NCBI GenBank assembly: GCA_963796325.1
Contig: CAWCLF010000003.1
Location: forward strand, 538,572 to 602,571
DNA: 64,000 bases
Direction: 5' to 3'
Source of the DNA: CAVYGN01 sp963796325
GTDB taxonomy: Bacteria > Spirochaetota > Brevinematia > Brevinematales > JAOACQ01
Positions 1 through 9,018 of this stretch are shown one piece after another (position 1 is the first letter of the stretch; each line of letters begins with the position of its first letter). A program made the position numbers and the translations under genes. A model generated the notes under the pieces. It was not told the origin of the DNA, did no database searches, and saw only the letters and a list, made by a program, of their open reading frames with translations.

Positions 1-504
1 GATATAGGATTATTTGGGAATGGTGATGATAAAATGAAATTTAAATATTCAATGATGGATTTCGCTGTTAAAAATACAAACGATAATGATTATCTTAAAC
101 TTGCATTGGAACATGGCGGAGATCCGAACGCAACAGAATGTTATTTTGATGGTAATGTCATTCAGAGTGTAATGATAATTTTTAAGGCGATTAGTAGTGG
201 AAGTCTTGAATATGTCCAAATGCTGGTTGAAGCTGGGGCTACTGTGAATGTCGGAGTACACGGAAATCTTAAATACACGCCTTTGTTGAGTGCAATTGAC
301 GATGGAAGATACGATATTGTATATTATTTGCTTGAAAAGGGTGACAAACCAGGATTACTTGACAAACCTTTGATTATTAAAAGTATAAAACAAGATTTGG
401 ATGGAACTTTTCCTACACGAGATGGGCAGAATTTCAAGGATTATCGCGATAAAGTGATAAAGTTATTGGAGAAAGATGGAATTAATTTCGGACAGACGAA
501 TTGA
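1..504 (+). CDS. Ankyrin-repeat protein, probable immunity protein (5' end cut by window)
   Basis: The reading frame is open from base 1, so the ATG at 34 may be internal and the true start may lie left of the window. The sequence has ankyrin-like pairs of helices: LALEHGGDPNAT, VQMLVEAGATVN, then a unit starting TPLLSAIDDG. Small ankyrin proteins are a known class of immunity proteins beside polymorphic toxins. Here the gene is followed directly by a cassette-boundary element and an Rhs tip, so I infer it neutralises the toxin of a cassette to the left. No signal peptide is visible, but the N-terminus is missing. A non-immunity ankyrin protein cannot be excluded. Confidence 0.6.
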   Translation, partial: DIGLFGNGDDKMKFKYSMMDFAVKNTNDNDYLKLALEHGGDPNATECYFDGNVIQSVMIIFKAISSGSLEYVQMLVEAGATVNVGVHGNLKYTPLLSAIDDGRYDIVYYLLEKGDKPGLLDKPLIIKSIKQDLDGTFPTRDGQNFKDYRDKVIKLLEKDGINFGQTN

Positions 505-559
505 ATGTATAAAATGCAATAAAATATAAGACAGGTTATAGGAATAAGGATAGTTTGAT

Positions 560-870
560 TATCCCCGCATTACGAGGAAGCGTAATGAGGCTGCGAAACG
601 AAGTGAGCATAGCCGAATTATCCCTGAGCGATAGCGAAGGGGTAGAGCCGCCGGCGAAAAACGGCGATAAGCGGGCGGACTGTTTGAGGGACTTTTTGCC
701 TGGTGCAATACGCGTCTAAAAAAAACATAAAGAATTTTAAATAAAATCCTTGCAAAAAGACCTGAGTTCCGCCCGCAGCCGTTTTGAGCCTGTGCGGCTC
801 AAGCTGACGAGTACAGCGGGGAAAGTTTTCTTTCTGGTTCGCTTTCTTTTGCTTTTTCAAAAGAAAGCGA
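560..870 (+). repeat. Cassette-boundary element, Rhs version
   Basis: This noncoding stretch shares ordered blocks with the four elements at 47701, 50334, 54931 and 63714: CCCCGCATTACGAGGAAGCG, then GCCGCCGGCGAAAAACGG, then GCCCGCAGCCGTTTTGAG, then TTTTCTTTCTG and the final hairpin. The peptide read from TTG 750 also resembles the 44-aa leader of the other copies (both contain ARSRFE, VRFLL and QKKA in order). The middle is longer and diverged compared with the others. It ends exactly where Rhs homology begins. Confidence 0.75.
839..870 (+). other. Perfect 13-bp inverted repeat at the Rhs tip boundary
   Basis: TCGCTTTCTTTTG (839-851) pairs with CAAAAGAAAGCGA (858-870) around a 6-nt loop. No T-run follows, so it is not a standard intrinsic terminator. 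The same core arms occur in all four elements of the right-hand array. Confidence 0.85.
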
Positions 871-900
871 CGCTTCTACGACCCCTCCGCCGGAAGGTTC

Positions 901-1857
901 ATGACCACAGACCCGATAAGCGACCCATCGAGGCGCTACGCCCCCGCAGGGCTCAACAGGTATGTTTACTGCGTCAACAGGCCGCTGTATTATACCGACC
1001 CGCAAGGACGGTGGTACCTTGATTTAGGAATCATCGGGATAGGAAACGACGATACTACAGGAAACTTCATATTCGGCGTAGGGTTCGGTTTAAGCAATTT
1101 TGTATGGCAGCAGGACGGCAGCGGGAATATTTCGAACTACCAGACTTTCGTAGGGCTTAACATAGCCAACCAGAAGCTCGGAATGGGATACAGCTATGAC
1201 GAAAAGTCATTGTATGACGAGGAAGAATTATCATTCGGAATACAATATTACTGTTTCAATGCCAATATCAGTTTTTATCATAAGAAGACGTGGAACAGCA
1301 AAGAAGAATGGTCGAGCGTGAACGGCAGCGCGGGGATCAGCTATTACGGGATAGGCGTCGGAGCTGAGGCGGGGATCAGCTCATATACCAACAGCCAGGG
1401 CCAGACGACTACTAACGGCGATATCGGTATATACGCGGGATATAATAGTAATGATATAACGATAGGCATTAGTGCGCAGTGGAACTATATGAACGGTCAG
1501 TACACAGGAATGGATATAGGTATGAATGCAAGTGTTGGCGGATTGTCTTTCGGCACTAATGCATACTTTGACGCCCAGGGACATTATGTCGGATGGACCG
1601 ACACGATCTCGTTAGGGTTTAGCCCCGCCGGCTCCGGTGCCAGTTCAGTTGTCGGCCTGACATGGGGTGAACAGAACGGTAATCGAATCCTGGCAGGCTT
1701 CGGCGGAATATATTTCAATCCGATAATAAATTTCACGGCAATGGCGAATGCGGAAGTGGCGAAGATGCCGTATAGTACAAGGCAGACCCTCACAAGTGCA
1801 GGAGTGACCCCGTGCTACGGAAAAATTAATTTTAGCGGTCGAGAGATAACAGTTTAA
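901..1857 (+). CDS. Orphan Rhs C-terminal tip
   Basis: The ATG at 901 is inside the Rhs core: the same frame is open upstream and reads RFYDPSAGRF just after the hairpin, then TTDPI, NRYVYCVNRP and YTDPQGR. This is the canonical end of an Rhs/YD core (YDPxxGRF...DP...NxYxYxxNxPxxxxDPxG). The signal and beta-cage regions are absent, so this is an orphan tip rather than a full Rhs protein. After DPQGR come about 280 residues rich in Gly, Tyr and Asn alternations (residues 40-280) that I do not recognise. The C-terminus (GREITV) stops abruptly, and a dead transposase lies downstream where an immunity gene would be expected, so the tip may be truncated. It has no convincing start signal of its own and is probably silent. 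Confidence 0.7.
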   Translation: MTTDPISDPSRRYAPAGLNRYVYCVNRPLYYTDPQGRWYLDLGIIGIGNDDTTGNFIFGVGFGLSNFVWQQDGSGNISNYQTFVGLNIANQKLGMGYSYDEKSLYDEEELSFGIQYYCFNANISFYHKKTWNSKEEWSSVNGSAGISYYGIGVGAEAGISSYTNSQGQTTTNGDIGIYAGYNSNDITIGISAQWNYMNGQYTGMDIGMNASVGGLSFGTNAYFDAQGHYVGWTDTISLGFSPAGSGASSVVGLTWGEQNGNRILAGFGGIYFNPIINFTAMANAEVAKMPYSTRQTLTSAGVTPCYGKINFSGREITV

Positions 1858-2031
1858 GGTAAAGAAGGATCGTATAGATGGGAAAAAGCAATAATTTGAA
1901 AAAAAAGTAACATTTTTTACGTGAAATATGAGATAATATAATCATTAAGAACTGGAAATTTAAAGAAAGAGAGCAGAGTACTGGCGTGGTCATAAGACTA
2001 AGGTTAGAAATCGTAAGAGAGAATCTGTAAT

Positions 2032-2425
2032 TTAAGCCGGAAGCGCTGACAGCCTGTAGTAGTGATGTACCAGTCCGCCGAGGATGGGTTTTGATACAAT
2101 CCTGCCTTCGGTTTGAGGAATATAGCCTTTGGGAACCTGAAGGCCGATGCCCTGGTGAGGCCGCTGGCCGTTGTAGTAATTAATATATTCGGCAAGAATA
2201 TTCCTGAGACGGTTTTCTGTGAATAAGACAAACCAGTCAAGGCATTGACGGCGGAGTGTGCCGACGAAACGCTCGGCGACGGGATTCATGTTGGGAGAAT
2301 ACGGAGAAATCCTGATATGCCTGAAATGGAAAAGCTTCCAGCAGAACCAGTAAAACTCGCCCGAGCCGTCGTGCAGAAGATAAGGGAAATAATCCGGGTT
2401 ATCTTGAGATGTTAAGTATTTGTAT
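2032..2425 (-). pseudogene. IS3-type transposase remnant (C-terminal integrase core)
   Basis: The minus-strand frame reads LLHDGSG, then RISPYSPNMNPVAERFVGTL, then YYNGQRPHQGIG. This is the end of an integrase-core transposase, including the catalytic Glu of AERFVGT. The N-terminal half and the first catalytic Asp are missing, and the ATG at 2289 is internal. It lies between the Rhs tip and the DUF4160 gene and may have removed the Rhs immunity gene. Confidence 0.75.
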
Positions 2426-2427
2426 TA

Positions 2428-2456
2428 TTGTATTAGATTAAGAAAAGAGATAAAAT
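2428..2456 (+). promoter_or_regulatory. Sigma70-type promoter for the DUF4160/DUF2442 pair
   Basis: TTGTAT (2428-2433) and TAAAAT (2451-2456) are separated by 17 bp and lie about 40 bp upstream of the ATG at 2498. Confidence 0.5.
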
Positions 2457-2497
2457 ATATTGAAGTCTAAACATCACGAGTTATCTCGAGGTAAAAA

Positions 2498-2758
2498 ATG
2501 CCTGAAATTAGTTCTTTTTATGGTATTATTGTCAGAATGTTTTCTGACGATCATAATCCGCCGCATTTTCATGCATTTTATAATGAATTTGAAGTTTTGG
2601 TATCCATACAAAACTTCAGAATTATAAGAGGATATTTTCCACCGAAAGCACTTGGGTTGATAATGGAATGGTCGGAAATGTATCGGGAAGAATTGCTAGA
2701 AAACTGGAATTTAACAATAAATTTAAAGCATACTTTTAAAATTGATCCTTTAAAATAG
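2498..2758 (+). CDS. DUF4160 protein
   Basis: 86 residues with the family's hallmark N-terminus: MPEISSFYGIIVRMF, then DDHNPPHFHAFYNEFE. The HNPPHFHA signature is very typical of DUF4160. The start ATG follows a purine-rich GAGGT about 10 bp upstream. The DUF2442 gene follows after 12 bp; such pairs are common and often treated as toxin-antitoxin-like, but I know of no settled function. Cytoplasmic. Confidence 0.85.
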   Translation: MPEISSFYGIIVRMFSDDHNPPHFHAFYNEFEVLVSIQNFRIIRGYFPPKALGLIMEWSEMYREELLENWNLTINLKHTFKIDPLK

Positions 2759-2770
2759 GAGACAGAAATT

Positions 2771-3055
2771 ATGAATTTTAATGTTGTTAAAGCAAATTAT
2801 ATTAAAGATTATCAAATCGAATTGACTTTTCAGGACGGTTCAATAGGAATTGCAGATCTTATCGGGTACGTGGGGAAAGGGGAAGTTTTCGATAATTTTC
2901 AGGATAAAGAATATTTCAAAAACTTCCGGATTGAATTTGGAACACTAACATGGGGTAATGGAGAAACGGATATTGCACCTGAGACGCTCTATTCAAAAGC
3001 GACCGGGAAAACAATTTTACTTGAAGAAGAGCTTGAAATTCATAATGCATTATAA
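2771..3055 (+). CDS. DUF2442 protein
   Basis: 94 residues. The pattern LTFQDGSIGIADLIGY, a central FxNFRIEFGTLTWGNGETDIAPETLY and C-terminal residues fit DUF2442. It is the second gene of a two-gene operon with the DUF4160 gene, and a GGAGA ribosome binding site lies between them. The pair is probably a small toxin-antitoxin-like module; which partner would be toxic is not evident. Confidence 0.85.
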   Translation: MNFNVVKANYIKDYQIELTFQDGSIGIADLIGYVGKGEVFDNFQDKEYFKNFRIEFGTLTWGNGETDIAPETLYSKATGKTILLEEELEIHNAL

Positions 3056-3168
3056 GCCCGAAATCTTAATATAGTCAATACAACTAACGGATGGTTACTT
3101 TTCTCCGGGTAATCTTACAATAGCGTCGGAACAGGACCGGGAAGATATCGAATATAATCAGGACAGTA

Positions 3169-4464
3169 TTGTATCGTATGAATAGACATTTTATCTTGAT
3201 CATCCTGGCGGTCATTCTAATACTGATAAATTACGGCCTCTATGCCCAGGATATTGTTTCGAACTTTTATCAGGGTAATACCAACTTTAATGTAACGAAC
3301 ATCGGTGAAATTACGACAAACGGACAATCCAAACAAAATAGGTCCTTAATAAAATTCGGCGGGAAATTGTTCAATCTTACATCCGTAATTACCCCTGTTC
3401 AGCTTAGTAATTATCAGGCATATAACAGCTTCCCGGGCGACTTGTATCTCGAATACTATACAGAACCTTATGGCGGTTTTCTTGCGTCTGTAAATTATAA
3501 CTACCTTACCGCCTATTTTCAGAACGACGGCGTTCAGGTTTCGACCAATACGAATTATTTATCGATAGGCGAGCTTTACCTTGACATACCTCTTGGGAAT
3601 GCGGTTTTTATAAGGGTCGGCGACCAGCTTTCCCATTGGGGCGCCGGGCAATTCTGGACGCCTGAAGATTTTATCAATACATCGAAATTCGATCCGCTGG
3701 CTTTGGCTGATTTCCGCGGCGGCATAGAAGGGGCAATGCTCCGGGTCCCTTACCCGGGAGGCAACATTTATTTTCTGGCGGATTTTAACAATACTTTTCC
3801 TTTAACTTCGGTTTCTACTGACATAATCAATGCAACGGCTCTGATTGAGCGTACCGAGGCGAGTATTGGGGATTATGTATACGGGCTGACCGTTTATTAT
3901 AAATCCGGGACGGAACCGATTTTCGGGTTTGATTTTTCGCGGTTATTGTCAGACTTTAAATTATACGGCGAAGGTGCATATTCTCCGCATGGCTATGTAG
4001 AAAAAGCCGATGCCGTTGATGTAACGCCTGTCTTGATCCAATCCGATAACCCGGTTTTTACATTCACTCTCGGAGGCAGCGAATCGTTCGGAGACATGAA
4101 TCAATGGTTGTTTTATATTGATTTTTATTACAATAGCGACGGTTATGATGATAATGACCTCTATAGGGAATTGATGAGTAAATATTCTTATGTCTTTCAG
4201 CCCCTCTATATAGGCAAATATTATATGCATGCGGGGATTACCGGTTCAAAGTTCATGGCGGACGAATTGAACACCGACTTGAAAACGGTTATAAACCTTT
4301 CGGACGGTTCGTATTATATAAGGCTGTCCTTTATTTTTAATATGAATGGGTTCCTGCCGTTTACATTGAGTGCTTCCTATTCCGGGGGAGGCGAGGACAG
4401 GGAATTTACAATATCGGGCAATAACAGCCTGGGCTTTAATCTGAGCATGATGGTTGAATTTTAA
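3169..4464 (+). CDS. Predicted outer-membrane beta-barrel protein
   Basis: 431 residues from TTG 3169, which has AGGA 5 bp upstream; an ATG at 3178 would remove three residues. The N-terminus is a signal peptide (MNRHFILIILAVILILINYGLYAQ, cleavage likely after AQ, given here as family-style inference). The mature part is dominated by alternating aromatic/Gly/Asn strands such as GDLYLEYYTEPYGGF and YNYLTAYFQ, and it ends in NLSMMVEF with a terminal Phe, as in outer-membrane barrels. No family is recognised with certainty. It appears to be a single-gene unit with a long gap downstream. Confidence 0.6.
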   Translation: MYRMNRHFILIILAVILILINYGLYAQDIVSNFYQGNTNFNVTNIGEITTNGQSKQNRSLIKFGGKLFNLTSVITPVQLSNYQAYNSFPGDLYLEYYTEPYGGFLASVNYNYLTAYFQNDGVQVSTNTNYLSIGELYLDIPLGNAVFIRVGDQLSHWGAGQFWTPEDFINTSKFDPLALADFRGGIEGAMLRVPYPGGNIYFLADFNNTFPLTSVSTDIINATALIERTEASIGDYVYGLTVYYKSGTEPIFGFDFSRLLSDFKLYGEGAYSPHGYVEKADAVDVTPVLIQSDNPVFTFTLGGSESFGDMNQWLFYIDFYYNSDGYDDNDLYRELMSKYSYVFQPLYIGKYYMHAGITGSKFMADELNTDLKTVINLSDGSYYIRLSFIFNMNGFLPFTLSASYSGGGEDREFTISGNNSLGFNLSMMVEF

Positions 4465-5210
4465 ACAGGAAAATTTTGAATATAAATTTGTAATTTAAAT
4501 AATAATCTTATAAAATACACTTGGTACGAGTTTGGTACTGATTTGGTACGGTCGTTTTAAGCTCAATAAAGGGGCAGGTTGATTTAACTTATTTATTTAC
4601 AGTTAGTTGCAAAAATTCGTTTGTTCAAAAATAATCCCCTCATCTCCACATAAGCCCTTTAGTAAATCCTTTCAATTCAATTAGTTAAAAAATCATGGGA
4701 TTTGAACTATATTCTGGTTTGGTTGGCGAACACCGGGAATCATGGTATTATTTATATCGTGGCTCGCGTTTTTTAATTAATGAGCTCATGCCTTTTTACT
4801 TCAGACGTATTTTGACTGAAACGATCAGGACTAAAGCCGGATCTTTTCTTGCGGACATCTCCGCCCTTATACTTTTCCGGATATCTCCGAGAGAATTTCA
4901 GTAGAGCAGTTTATAGTATCATTTCCGAACTCCGCTGAAGCTATCATTCTTTTCTTTCTTGTTTATATCCTGTATAATCAGTAAGATCAATGAAAATAAA
5001 GACTCCTTAACAATTCTATTAACAATTTTAATTAAAATATAACAAATTATAAATGAATATATGCTTGTATTTTTTCAGAATTGCAATAATATCAAGGTTA
5101 AAATAAAGATGGCCGTAAAAAAACGCCGACCCTGGCCTGGTATTTCAATCAATTGTACGTTTTTCAGCAAGCCTTAAGCACTTTCTCATCATTAATTGGA
5201 GGCTTTGTTT
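4465..5210 (+). other. Intergenic region without a convincing gene
   Basis: About 750 AT-rich bases. Three GGTAC-containing units (TTGGTACGAG, TTGGTACTGA, TTGGTACGG) lie at 4520-4552. A 69-codon frame at 4695-4904 has no ribosome binding site or recognisable features. The 3' end holds the glgA leader with GGAGG at 5198-5202. Confidence 0.5.
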
Positions 5211-6770
5211 ATGTCCAATGAAAAGATCAGGGTTTTGATAGCAGCAAGCGAAGCCGTACCTTTTGCTAAAGCCAGCGGGCAGGCTGATGTTGTTGGCGCG
5301 CTTGCAAAAGAATTCAAAAAGAATGGCGTGGAAATCAGGATAATCATTCCCAAATACTCTGCCGTTTACGATTATATAGAACAAAATAAAATAAAGATTG
5401 AAAAAACAACCGACATTTTCATAAAAATCAGGAGTAAAGAGATAAAAGCAAGCGTGGACCAGGTTACTTATAACGGGGTCGTATATTATTTCGTGGACAA
5501 CCCGTTTTATTTCAAGCGCAACGGCATCTATATGGACAGCAAGACACGCATTGATTATAGCGACAGTCTCGAGCGTTTTGTTTTCTTTTGTAAATCCGTT
5601 CTGGAATATGCCAGGGCTTGCAAATACAAACCGGATATAATTCAATGCAACAACTGGCAAAACGGACTTATTCCGGTTTATCTAAAAACTCTCTATAAAA
5701 AGGACCCTTTTTTTAAAAATACTTATACTATACAGGTAATTCATAACCTTTATTACCAGGGAATTTTCCCGGTCGAACAGTTCACAATGACCGGAATTGA
5801 GTGGAAATATTATGGAGACGATTTTGAATATTTCGGTTATATCAACATTTTAAAAGGCGCGATTATTTTTTCCGATATGATCGTTACAGTCAGCAAAACT
5901 TATGCAAATGAAATTCAGACATCGGAATTCGGCTGCGCTCTTGACAAAATACTGAAGGTTAAATACGCCCAGGGCAAATTAATCGGCATTGTAAACGGGG
6001 CTGATTACACGGAATGGAACCCGGCAGGCGACATCCATCTAAAAAATAAATATAATATTACATATGACATAAAATCCCTTGAAAACAAAAAAAGGATCAA
6101 GAAAATGTTCCTTAGTGACAGTGGCCTGGTGAATGCCGATCCGAATACGCCTCTATTGGGCATGGTTTCAAGATTAGCCGACCAGAAGGGTTTTGACCTT
6201 ATTTTTCATATAATTGACAAACTTTTAAAAACCGGAGTTTATTTTACAGTATTAGGGATAGGAAAACACGAGTATGAAGAAAGGCTTAAAACCCTCAAGA
6301 AAAAGTATCCTGATCAGACAGCCGTATTTATAGATTTCAATATTCCGCTTTCTCATTATATTGAATCCGCGGCTGACATATTTCTTATGCCGTCCAGGTT
6401 CGAACCCTGCGGCCTTAACCAGATTTACAGCCTTAAATATGGGACAATACCCGTTGTTCGGAATACAGGCGGTCTTGCCGATACCGTCAGGGACGGCAAA
6501 ACAGGTTTTGTCTTTTCATCATACAGCCCCGATGAATTTCTCAGTACTCTTAATAAGGCAATAAATACATATAAAAACGAACCTGAAAAATGGGGTAAAA
6601 TGATCGAAAAAGCGATGAAAGAGAACTGGTCCTGGGGAAAGGCGGCTAAAAAATACTGCGAACTATACCGGAAGATGCTGAATCGACCCCGGGAAACGAA
6701 AAAGAAAGTGAAGTCTGCCAAAAGCGGGGAAGGGACCGGAGATCGGGTGTACAGGCAGAATGGAGTCTAA
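5211..6770 (+). CDS. glgA: Glycogen/starch synthase (GT5)
   Basis: 519 residues from ATG 5211, which has GGAGG 8 bp upstream; an in-frame TTG at 5196 would overlap that site and is less likely. GlgA transfers glucose from ADP-glucose to a growing alpha-1,4-glucan. Family marks: N-terminal VLIAASEAVPFAK, LVNGADYTEWNP-like segment, GMVSRLADQKGFDL, and the C-terminal PSRFEPCGLNQIYSLKYGTIPVV with the E/PCGL nucleotide-sugar site and NTGGLADTV. Odd: the usual KTGGLGDVVG loop near the N-terminus reads KASGQADVVG, losing the paired glycines. A Lys/Arg-rich tail of about 35 residues extends past the usual end. The stop codon abuts the ATG of the next gene, so the two are cotranscribed. Confidence 0.9.
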   Translation: MSNEKIRVLIAASEAVPFAKASGQADVVGALAKEFKKNGVEIRIIIPKYSAVYDYIEQNKIKIEKTTDIFIKIRSKEIKASVDQVTYNGVVYYFVDNPFYFKRNGIYMDSKTRIDYSDSLERFVFFCKSVLEYARACKYKPDIIQCNNWQNGLIPVYLKTLYKKDPFFKNTYTIQVIHNLYYQGIFPVEQFTMTGIEWKYYGDDFEYFGYINILKGAIIFSDMIVTVSKTYANEIQTSEFGCALDKILKVKYAQGKLIGIVNGADYTEWNPAGDIHLKNKYNITYDIKSLENKKRIKKMFLSDSGLVNADPNTPLLGMVSRLADQKGFDLIFHIIDKLLKTGVYFTVLGIGKHEYEERLKTLKKKYPDQTAVFIDFNIPLSHYIESAADIFLMPSRFEPCGLNQIYSLKYGTIPVVRNTGGLADTVRDGKTGFVFSSYSPDEFLSTLNKAINTYKNEPEKWGKMIEKAMKENWSWGKAAKKYCELYRKMLNRPRETKKKVKSAKSGEGTGDRVYRQNGV

Positions 6771-7556
6771 ATGAGGGATAAAATATTTTATTTCTCAGGT
6801 ACAGGAAATTCATTTGCGGTAGCAAAAGAACTCAGCCGATTGCTACCGGATACTGAATTGGAATCAATTGCTATCCTGAATTCAAATAGGCATATAGATG
6901 TGACTTGTGAAATTGCGGGGTTTGTTTTCCCGGTCTATTTATTAAGCATGCCCGGAATAGTCGTTGAATTTATTAAGAAATTGATTTTCCTCGATAAACC
7001 GTACATATTCTGCATAGCAACTAATAATAAAAACCCCGGTTTTACTCTTTTACAAATTGAAAGGCTGTTAAAAAATAAAAAACAAAAATTAGCGGTGGGT
7101 TTTTCGATTGTTATGCCGGGTAATTCTCTTATTATCGGTGATTTAACTAATTCATTAGAAATTCAAAAGGAAAAACTTGAAAAAGCCAAAGAACAAGTAA
7201 AATCGATTGCAGTACAAATTAAAATGAAATATAATGGCGAAATAGACAGGTCCGGCAGTTTAAAAAACCGTATCAAAGGATTTATTTATCATCTTATTAT
7301 ATTCCATATATACAAGACGCCTTCAAAATTCAATGTAACTTCTGAATGCAACCGATGCCTCAAATGCATCAGAGTATGCCCCAGGAATAATATTAAAATG
7401 GTTCAGAATAAAATTAAATGGGGTTCTAAATGCGAACAATGTTTAGCCTGCTTTCATTGGTGCCCAAAAGCAGCTATTCAAATTGGGAAACATACAATCG
7501 GTAAAAAAAGGTATCATCATCCGGATGTAAGATTGAAAGAAATGTTCCTTAGATAG
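6771..7556 (+). CDS. EFR1-type flavodoxin/ferredoxin protein
   Basis: 261 residues. The N-terminus IFYFSGTGNSFAVAKEL is the FMN-binding flavodoxin loop (SGTGNS). The C-terminus has two 4Fe-4S motifs, CNRCLKCIRVCP and CEQCLACFHWCP. This fusion is the EFR1 architecture, a cytoplasmic electron carrier of unknown partner. The segment between holds a Lys-rich helix. It starts at the base after the glgA stop, so translation is coupled, although no functional link to glycogen synthesis is evident. Confidence 0.88.
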   Translation: MRDKIFYFSGTGNSFAVAKELSRLLPDTELESIAILNSNRHIDVTCEIAGFVFPVYLLSMPGIVVEFIKKLIFLDKPYIFCIATNNKNPGFTLLQIERLLKNKKQKLAVGFSIVMPGNSLIIGDLTNSLEIQKEKLEKAKEQVKSIAVQIKMKYNGEIDRSGSLKNRIKGFIYHLIIFHIYKTPSKFNVTSECNRCLKCIRVCPRNNIKMVQNKIKWGSKCEQCLACFHWCPKAAIQIGKHTIGKKRYHHPDVRLKEMFLR

Positions 7557-7785
7557 ATATTTCTCCTTGAGAGCCGGCTCAAATAGTGAAATTTGATAAT
7601 CTTTGGGGCGGGATTAGAATAATGGTTTGGATCAGAATTTAATAATGGTCTGCATGCGATGTAAAACTGCCAATTGTCGCTGGATAACGAACAATTTGTG
7701 AAATTATTCCGTGTGAATTGCTCCAATTTCCTCTATATTATTTTCGGAATGTATGAGGAGGACCCATAAATTTATCTAAATCGTA

Positions 7786-7813
7786 TTGATTCTTTATAAA
7801 ATAGTATTATAAT
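7786..7813 (+). promoter_or_regulatory. Promoter of the MarR-type regulator gene
   Basis: TTGATT (7786-7791) and TATAAT (7808-7813), spacer 16 bp, within an AT-rich gap of about 300 bp that holds nothing else I can support. Confidence 0.5.
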
Positions 7814-7865
7814 AACACAAAATTAATAGTTGCACATGCCACTAATACATTTGAGGGTGCGGACA

Positions 7866-8312
7866 TTGAAAAGCAATGAAAATTCTATTGGAAGATTGAT
7901 TTCGATAATTTATCGCTTCGGTCACAGCCATATAAGTAGAAAACTGGAAAATCAAAATATTGGAAGAGGGCAGCATAGTATTCTTCTGACTTTGTTTAGA
8001 AACGGCGGTATAAGCCAGCAAGAAATATCGGATTATTTACAACTTGATAAGAGCAGTATCGCAAAATGGATCAAAAAACTTGAAGATGGGGGTTATATTG
8101 AAAGAAGTGTTGATTTAATTGACAAACGTATAAACAAAGTGTCTCTGACCCAAAAGGGTTTGGATATAATACCTATGGTGAAGAAAGCCATCGAAAATTG
8201 GGAAGATATTGTATTGTCAGATTTATCAGATAATGAAAAACAGGTGCTTGAACAGGTGTTGATCAAAATGGCGGAAAAAAGAAAAACGTGTATTAATGCT
8301 GAAATCTGTTAA
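7866..8312 (+). CDS. MarR-family transcriptional regulator
   Basis: 148 residues from TTG 7866, chosen because GAGGG lies 8 bp upstream; in-frame TTG 7830 and ATG 7836 would add 12 or 10 residues. The winged helix is clear: QHSILLTLFRNGGISQQEISDYL, then LDKSSIAKWIKKLEDGGYIERS, then the wing DKRINKVSLTQKG, followed by the C-terminal dimer helix. It is a DNA-binding regulator, ligand unknown. It precedes a cluster of small genes by 22 bp and may regulate its own promoter. Confidence 0.85.
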   Translation: MKSNENSIGRLISIIYRFGHSHISRKLENQNIGRGQHSILLTLFRNGGISQQEISDYLQLDKSSIAKWIKKLEDGGYIERSVDLIDKRINKVSLTQKGLDIIPMVKKAIENWEDIVLSDLSDNEKQVLEQVLIKMAEKRKTCINAEIC

Positions 8313-8334
8313 GAAGAATATAAGGAGGAAAATT

Positions 8335-8571
8335 ATGCCTGATAAAAATAAAAAGACCATGACCAGAAAACCCTCAAAAAAAAGGAGTGCCGGCAAGAAG
8401 ACTGTTACGAAGAAACCCGCTGCCAGGCCGGAATTTAATAATTTTTTGGATGAAATTAAAAAGCGGGCTCATGAAATATATCTGGAAAGACAGAAAAACG
8501 GGATCGGCGGAGATGAGATATCGGATTGGCTGCAGGCGGAAGAAGAGGTCAAGAATAAGTACAAAAGCTAA
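8335..8571 (+). CDS. DUF2934-like small basic protein
   Basis: 78 residues from ATG 8335, which has a strong AAGGAGG 6-7 bp upstream; an upstream in-frame start at 8296 overlaps the regulator gene and is unlikely. The first 30 residues are a Lys/Arg-rich tail. The rest matches the short DUF2934 pattern (IKKRAHEIYLERQKNG, then SDWLQAEEEVK). Function unknown. Confidence 0.7.
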   Translation: MPDKNKKTMTRKPSKKRSAGKKTVTKKPAARPEFNNFLDEIKKRAHEIYLERQKNGIGGDEISDWLQAEEEVKNKYKS

Positions 8572-8627
8572 AAAAAGCAGTTGAATAGAATATTGTATTT
8601 ATTTATTGTGTTTTAAGCAGGTGCATA

Positions 8628-8918
8628 ATGGATTATGGTGAAGAAAGGCGGGAAGAAGAAAGGAAACCCCTTGTATTGGATTCCGAATATGAATTTAACG
8701 GTGCTTTGTGCCCATGCAAAATCATTAATTTGGCATCCCGAAGCATTACATTGAATGTAAAAGAACCTCTTATAGTTGGGAACAGTATAAAAATAGTATT
8801 GGGTAAAGAAATTATCACTGCAAAAGTCATCAGGGTAGATGGAGATGTCGCCGGAGCGATGTTTGACAAATTATCTGATGAACAACTGGATTATATCTTG
8901 AAATTAAAAAACGTCTAA
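8628..8918 (+). CDS. Small PilZ-like protein
   Basis: 96 residues. An RxxxR-like start (RREEERKPL), a beta-barrel pattern (CKIINLASRSITLNV, then VGNSIKIVLG) and a C-terminal helix suggest a stand-alone PilZ domain. The second c-di-GMP motif, normally D/NxSxxG, is degenerate (NLASRS), so binding is uncertain. It is a paralogue of the protein at 10740-11036: both end in LSDxQLxYxLKLKxx. Confidence 0.65.
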   Translation: MDYGEERREEERKPLVLDSEYEFNGALCPCKIINLASRSITLNVKEPLIVGNSIKIVLGKEIITAKVIRVDGDVAGAMFDKLSDEQLDYILKLKNV

Positions 8919-9018
8919 ATTTGGATAAGAATTTAATGGGAGCAGATTCCTAAACCTGGATAAAAGTCCTATTGACTGATATCCGGTATAGGGAGTAATA
9001 TATCGATAAGGAAAAAAT

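Noticed and set aside
4520..4552. Three GGTAC-containing repeats resembling the coding end of a tyrosine recombinase or an attachment site
   Set aside because: No integrase gene or second attachment copy is visible; the palindrome near 17620 is only superficially similar.
4695..4904. 69-codon plus-strand frame
   Set aside because: No ribosome binding site, no recognisable motif, and it lies in an AT-rich gap where such frames arise by chance.
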